Assembly (NCBI RefSeq): GCF_026230105.1
Contig: NC_079478.1
Span: 5,099,653-5,163,652 of the forward strand
Source of the DNA: Diorhabda sublineata
Taxonomy: Eukaryota > Arthropoda > Insecta > Coleoptera > Chrysomelidae
Reading direction: 5' to 3'
Length of the DNA: 64,000 nt
Of this stretch, positions 59,385 to 64,000 are shown piece by piece; within the stretch, counting starts at the first letter, position 1, and each line of letters starts with the position of its first letter. The position numbers were made by a program, and so were the translations under genes. The notes below the pieces were generated by a model. The model saw only the letters and a program-made list of their open reading frames with translations. It ran no database searches and was not told the DNA's origin.

Positions 59385-59656
59385 TTAAATATATATTCTG
59401 AAGTTGACATACGTTTAGTTTGACGATGAATTCCTAGTTTTTATCTTAACGAAGTAAACTATAGTAGAAGATTAAGGAGTTAAGGTTCACATTGAATATG
59501 TATGTTGTAATTAAAATTAGGTTAAAAATTAATTTGTGCATTCACATATTCAATGTGAACCTTAACTCCATAATCTTATGGTTTACTTCGTTAAGGTAAT
59601 ACTTGGGAATTCATCGTTAAATTGAACGTAAGTCAACTTCAAAATATATATTTAAC
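59385..59656. repeat. 272-bp long inverted repeat (hairpin), arms ~115 bp, loop 44 bp
   Basis: The left arm 59,385-59,500 (from TTAAATATATATTCTGAAGT to GTTCACATTGAATATG) pairs with the right arm 59,545-59,656 (from CATATTCAATGTGAAC to ACTTCAAAATATATATTTAA). Mismatches and small gaps are few, by eye about 90% identity. No coding potential. It lies about 630 bp beyond the SRRM2 stop codon. It could be a foldback/MITE insertion or a hairpin-RNA source. Confidence 0.8.
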
Positions 59657-59659
59657 ACT

Positions 59660-62035
59660 TATATTGTAGTTTCCCTGATGATGCAAAGAACTTTTCCCGA
59701 AAGCTTGGGTTTATAGTTGAATAAAGAGTTTTCACTTTCCAAAATTTGCTGCAAACTCCAATATATTATTTGTTCTAACTATTATCTGTCTTGGTATTTA
59801 AATTAATCGTTCAAATAAATAAAAGAGGGACAGAATAGGACAGTGTAATAAATTGGTCTAAAGTTTAAACAAATCCTCCCCTACAGCCATCCCGACTGGT
59901 TTACCCATCTTAATTATCGATTTTTATGAAATCGTAGGCAAAAATCGTTGAATTTGATTAAATGATTACTTAAGAATTAATGGTTGAAAGGAATGAAAGC
60001 ATTAAAATGATCTATGCAATAATACAAACATTTAATTCTTGTTTCCTCATGTCTCTGACCTCTCTCGGGTTTCCTTCTAATAGAGTTTTCACACTCAGGT
60101 ACAATACAATACCTATAGAAAAATTTTTTAACTTTTCCAATGACTCATCGATATTCTAACCTATAAAGTAACTTTCACACTTGAAAAACGTCTCTATGTT
60201 ACGGTGCTGACAATATTCATTTTCAATCTTGTTTGAGACACTTTTGTTTCACTTAGTTGGAACACCTTCCACTTCCATAGAAACTGTCCATATAGGAGTA
60301 TTACATTTATATGAAGAAAACAAATACTGTACGTGATCCAAAGCCCACGAAAAATAGCGGCGTTCAAATCAACTCAAATTTAACTGATACTATTTTGACT
60401 TTTAGACAGAGTATATATTTTTTATTGAGTTATAGCTATCTGAAGAGTGAATCGAAAATATTTAAAAAAATACATGCACTCCCTTTCACAGTGGCAAATT
60501 GGTTAGAAATTTTACATCAAAGTTCTTATGTTGGCCAACTATTTACTAATACCGTAGTCAAGATTAACGATTTGGTGTACTTGGCTTATAAACATTCCAA
60601 ATTGTTAATATTTGATATATGCGAATGTGTCAGTACTTATTTTACATATTTTTAGAACTCTATAAAAAGAATAAGTTAAAATAACAAAAGCGTCTATTGA
60701 ATCAAGAAATTTGGTCCCTGATGGTAATCCAACTACGTTACAGTTGCTGATGGTTATCTTGTGCCCATTCATGGATATAGGCGTCTTTATAATTCCATAT
60801 CACTTCGGCACACTTATTCTTAAAATAAAACACACATAAAGAATTTCCCCCAAGATGTATATATTTGGTCAATTTGGTAATAACTGTTCAAAATCCATGT
60901 TTCCCGATAGACACTGCAAAAATTAATTTAAACTTGTAACTGATTGTTCCAACACTTGAAGATATGAGAGACTCAATTGAAATAGATAGAACAATAATTT
61001 TTGTTTCTAAATTTATTCACCGTATATTTTATCACCTCACTGAATAAACTGATATCGAACTCCCAAAAAAAGTTGCTATTGAACCAAATAAAAAGTTAAA
61101 TGGAGAGTTGGATAGAAAAAATAATCCCGGAAAAATTTTTGCTTTGAAAATATTTGTTGGATATACACAATTCTCTAATTACAACGAAATTAGAAAACGT
61201 TCAAGCAATCAAAAAAATAAAATAAGAACACTGAGTTGCTATGTAGTTCCTATTTATGTTTATTTATCAAATGTAATTAGTTTAAATTGATATCAATCAT
61301 ATGAGTAGTCAAGAGATAAAAAACCCGAGGTGGGTATAATACCTGGTTGCCCAACAAAGTGCAGAAAGTTGGTTGCCTATATAAATGTTAAAATAAGTAC
61401 TTACATACTTGTATACAAAAAATATTTGACATAATGTAATTTAAGATATTAAATTTATATATACCTATTATTTATATTAATTTTGTTGTAATTTGAACCT
61501 AAAACGTATATACTGAAATTTTTATTTACATATATTTATTTATTATATTTTTACACAGTTTTTTTTACTTCATATTATTTATTATATTTATACCACAACT
61601 ATCTATAATCACTCAATGGGTTCAGTAACTATATAGTGCAAATCCTATTTATAATTAAAAATATTATTTGTACACATATCCATAGATCCAGTTATTCAAA
61701 CTCGAAGTTAATTTTGTAATTGATTTTTTCAACAAAATGTTCTAGTCTCCTGTCTTTTTCTGCACTATATATTTAATGTTTACAATACTCTAGTCATATT
61801 TTTATTTACATTTGTGTGATATTTCTTTTCGTTATATTTATTTATTTAAAAATAATCATGTAGATACTACTAATAAAAGAAATTATGTTATAAGAAGTTT
61901 TTTTATTCCATTATCAAGCAACCAGAATAGATGAGTAAACGGAAGCCGCAAACTGTTCGTTAATAATCCAGTCATTGTTTAAAAACAGATGATTTTCGAA
62001 GATGTGGATGCCAAATGTTTTTTCTTGTTCATTAC
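59660..62035. other. AT-rich intergenic block
   Basis: A GATGATGCAAAGAACTTTTC motif near 59,677 resembles the 3' tails of dispersed repeats. A motif CTGTCCATATAGGAGTATTA at 60,285 also occurs as CTGCCCATATAGGAGTATTA at 34,938. Apart from the unrecognised frames at 60,311-60,655 and 61,108-61,290 I see no gene. Confidence 0.35.
60311..60655 (+). CDS. Unrecognised 114-codon open frame
   Basis: It begins MKKTNTVRDPKPTKNSGVQI and has moderately hydrophobic middle and end sections (FRQSIYFLLSYSYL; LLIFDICECVSTYFTYF). It starts 6 bp after a 30-bp repeat shared with the mariner-associated region at 34.9 kb, which hints at mobile-element context. No domain, splice or polyadenylation evidence. Possibly a chance frame. 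Confidence 0.15.
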   Translation: MKKTNTVRDPKPTKNSGVQINSNLTDTILTFRQSIYFLLSYSYLKSESKIFKKIHALPFTVANWLEILHQSSYVGQLFTNTVVKINDLVYLAYKHSKLLIFDICECVSTYFTYF

Positions 62036-62037
62036 CA

Positions 62038-62100
62038 GGGCCGGATTAAGCTAGGGGTTATAGCCCTGAGCCCCAGGTCCAAGAGGGCCCCATCATTTGG
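62038..62100. repeat. CAGGGCCGG-type element end, copy 2
   Basis: CAGGGCCGGATTAAGCTAGG, then GTTATAGCCCTGAGCCCC and GAGGGCCCC, forms a GC-rich island like the one at 59,304. The same uncertainty about class applies. Confidence 0.4.
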
Positions 62101-62628
62101 AAATCATTCTGTATTTTTTGCCTAAATTGACTATTCATTTTTTAAAGCCATTTTTCATAGTTTTAAACTAATAAATGCTAGATACAGATACTTCTTAAAA
62201 ATCAATTGAAGTACAATTTTGCAAGAGGAGAATAAGCCCTACGCCGCTGCGCCGCTTCGATATAACTTCTCATTCCAGCTATAATTAATTTTTAAAAAAA
62301 GTGTTTTTAATTGTAAAATGGATTTTCGCAAAAAATAATTAAGTTAATTGTCGAATAAATCACATTATTCATCCTGAAAAGTCCTATCGGAATCCACTAC
62401 ATTTTTATTAATAACTGTGATAAATAAAATTTTATTGTAAAAATTAAATTCAGCATTTTTTTCAATTTGCGATGTAAGTAACTTATAGTGCCCACATATT
62501 AACTTAGTATTGAGGAAAATCTAATTTGACTGCACTACACCTTTCTCTACAAGTTTACGTATATAATATGGTTAAGAAATAAAAAAATACAGAATTTATT
62601 TGTTCTTTACTCAGAAACGAAAAAAAGT

Positions 62629-62700
62629 GGTTCCGCCCGGGATCGAACCGGGGACCTTCTGCGTGTAAAGCAGACGTGATAACCGCTACACTACGGAACC
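62629..62700 (-). tRNA. tRNA-Val (anticodon UAC)
   Basis: The 72-nt minus-strand sequence folds as a full cloverleaf. The acceptor stem GGTTCCG pairs with CGGAACC. The D arm carries TGTAGCGGTTATCA. The anticodon stem TCTGC/GCAGA encloses loop TTTACAC with anticodon TAC, and the T arm is CCCGG-TTCGATC-CCGGG. There is no intron. A T7 run starts two bases past the 3' end on the minus strand (plus-strand A-run 62,620-62,626) and is a standard RNA polymerase III terminator. The A box and B box (GGTTCGATCCC) are intact, so it looks functional. Confidence 0.97.
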
Positions 62701-62750
62701 GTGTGATTTATTAATAGGAAATCATTCTATTGAATGGTTAAATATGTTGA

Positions 62751-62960
62751 ATGATATTTTATCCTTATTTTACTTTTTTTCCTATGAATGAAGACGTTTG
62801 CAGAATTTGGTTGCAAAAAATAAATAACACCAATTTAATGCTTGCAGATACAGTATTATCATCACATAGAATATGTGATATTCATTTAGAACCAATTTGT
62901 AGAAACTCCCCTATAAAACTTTCACTGCTAACTCTACATTTACCTGGTAAATTTCCTTAG
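62751..62960 (+). pseudogene. THAP-type zinc-finger fragment
   Basis: The reading FTFFPMNEDVCRIWLQKINN, then LSSHRICDIHLEPICR and TLHLPGKFP matches the second half of a THAP domain: FxxFPxxxxxxxxWxxxIxR, then the C-x2-H pair (CDIH), then the PxxxLP-like end. The first Cys pair is missing because a stop codon sits just before the ATG at 62,751, within 50 bp of the tRNA gene. It may be an exon of an undetected gene, a gene fragment, or part of a P-element-like or THAP-bearing transposon. No partner exon was found on either side. Confidence 0.5.
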
Positions 62961-62964
62961 ATCC

Positions 62965-63260
62965 ATCTACCTATATCTTATATAAACCATTTAATTGTGA
63001 AATCTAGATGGTCGGACCTGGTTGTCATATAAAATGTAAATGAAACCAAAATATATTACAAAATACTTTATTTAAACAGCATTTTAATTTCAGGTATTTA
63101 TATTTTCTTGTAAACAACAATATTTGAATTTAAAATATTAGCAAAATGAAAGTATTTTGCATAATATTTTTGTTTCATTCACAATTTGACGCGACAACTA
63201 GCTTCGAGCATTTAAAATTACTCGAGCTATTTTCAAATTTCCTGTGAAATTAGCATGGAT
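62965..63260. other. AT-rich spacer
   Basis: Nothing recognised. Confidence 0.3.
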
Positions 63261-63267
63261 ATGAACC

Positions 63268-63450
63268 TTAGATAAAATCTTTGATTATAGAAATCTTTTT
63301 TCTTGGTATGGAGCCAGTCCGAGAGATGTTGTTAGAACCGAACTCTGCCGTAAAATTTTTATACAGAGTGGCAGATCTATCGAGTATATAATCTTTGGTT
63401 ACCCCTTCATATACTAAATAGTGCTGCACCTCTTCTATGGATTTGGTAAA
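63268..63450 (-). CDS. Unrecognised exon-like open frame, 60 codons, minus strand
   Basis: It is open from just after a TGA at 63,451-63,453 to TAA at 63,268-63,270, without an internal ATG. It reads FTKSIEEVQHYLVYEGVTKD, then YILDRSATLYKNFTAEFGS and IPRKKISIIKDFI. Codon use and composition look protein-like. The TGA follows an acceptor-like TATTTTCAG, but in this frame that acceptor would begin with the stop. CCATAG (before AAGAGGTG) is an alternative acceptor. Upstream exons would have to lie in the 250 bp before ISCA2 or beyond, and none is seen. It could be the last exon of a gene or a relic. Confidence 0.25.
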   Translation of the reverse strand, partial: FTKSIEEVQHYLVYEGVTKDYILDRSATLYKNFTAEFGSNNISRTGSIPRKKISIIKDFI

Positions 63451-63698
63451 TCACTGAAAATATTTATGCAGAAAAAAACGGAAAAAAATGTTGAAATTAA
63501 AAGAAAATCATTTCGTCTGAAATTATATTTTGATTGAAAGTACTTCAAACTAAATAGAAGAAGAAAACTGTCAAGTGTTGATTAAACTAGTTTTTGTTGA
63601 GGTTATATTTAAAATAATATGATTTTTCATCCGTCTACTTATTACAAAGTTGAAGTAAATTAAAAGTGATATTTTTGTTATTAAAAGAAATTATTAGT

Positions 63699-64000
63699 AT
63701 GTTTCCAAGAAGTACTAGCAAGTTAATTAGAAAACTATTGGTACAAAAACTTCATTTTAGTGACCAAACTAAAACCAATATAAAATCAAATCCAAATATA
63801 AAGCCATTAGATAATATAAAACTGGACTTAAATATTACAGATCGTTGTGTTAATCGTCTGAAAAAAATAACGACTACTAACGATGAAGTATTAAGAATAT
63901 CAGTTGAAGGAGGAGGTTGTTCTGGATTCCAATACAAATTTGACCTGGATACTAAAATTACTGAAGAAGATAAAATATTTCAAAAAGATGGTGTAAAGAT
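63699..64000 (+). CDS. ISCA2: Iron-sulfur cluster assembly 2 (A-type carrier), 5' part, cut by the window end
   Basis: This is a mitochondrial A-type Fe-S carrier that works with ISCA1 and IBA57 in making 4Fe-4S clusters. The frame is open from ATG at 63,699 to the last base (100 codons and two bases). The N-terminus MFPRSTSKLIRKLLVQKLHF is basic and hydroxylated with no acidic residue, as expected for a mitochondrial presequence. The HesB-type fold starts near residue 48 (LNITDRCVNRLKKI) and reaches VEGGGCSGFQYKFDLD, with the first of the three conserved cysteines. The closing CxC pair lies beyond the window. The wording YKFDLD after the GGGCSGF motif favours ISCA2 over ISCA1. No intron interrupts the visible part, and an in-frame stop (TAA) precedes the ATG. 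Confidence 0.9.
   Translation, partial: MFPRSTSKLIRKLLVQKLHFSDQTKTNIKSNPNIKPLDNIKLDLNITDRCVNRLKKITTTNDEVLRISVEGGGCSGFQYKFDLDTKITEEDKIFQKDGVK

Overview
The window reads as nuclear DNA of an insect. It is strongly AT-rich and gene-poor. Its introns are short to medium GT-AG introns, it is crowded with decayed mariner/Tc1, hAT, LINE and Ty3/Gypsy copies, and the few host genes are ordinary animal housekeeping genes. I cannot fix the order; a beetle would fit, but that is inference only.

Positions 1 to about 35,700 hold no intact host gene. They are a graveyard of mobile elements: LINE 3' ends near 1.5, 2.0 and 4.2 kb; mariner/Tc1 relics near 5.0, 6.1, 9.1, 9.3, 12.8, 15.3, 25.5, 31.6 and 34.7 kb; a 901-bp hAT relic with matching ends and imperfect 8-bp flanking repeats at 18.4 kb; and a relic of an unusual PIN-like plus cysteine-rich gene at 16.3 kb. 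There is also an array of about nine copies of a 185-bp satellite with a three-unit higher-order period (27.5 to 29.2 kb), and a roughly 400-bp tandem duplication at 30.2 kb. One exon-like fragment on the minus strand near 33.8 kb resembles the start of an ecdysteroid-kinase-like gene.

The right part carries the real genes. HIGD2A (minus, 35,786 to 36,169) and an SRRM2/Cwf21-type splicing-factor gene (plus, 37,381 to 58,759) lie head to head, with start codons about 1.2 kb apart. I rebuilt the SRRM2 gene as 12 or 13 coding exons with consistent reading phase, giving about 1,115 residues. Its introns carry most of the later repeats: an 8.65-kb second intron with two LINE relics and an integrase-deleted Gypsy relic with one LTR, several related palindromic MITEs, and one GC-AG intron. 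HIGD2A has a 63-nt intron that is a multiple of three and free of stop codons, so a plain open-reading-frame search reads through it.

From 58.8 kb to the end there are a 272-bp long inverted repeat, a tRNA-Val(UAC) gene, a THAP-type zinc-finger fragment, and the 5' part of ISCA2, which runs off the window. HIGD2A and ISCA2 are both mitochondrial (respiratory-complex assembly and 4Fe-4S cluster assembly). SRRM2 acts in the nucleus in splicing. I see no sign that the three work as a unit. No bacterial, viral or CRISPR features were found.
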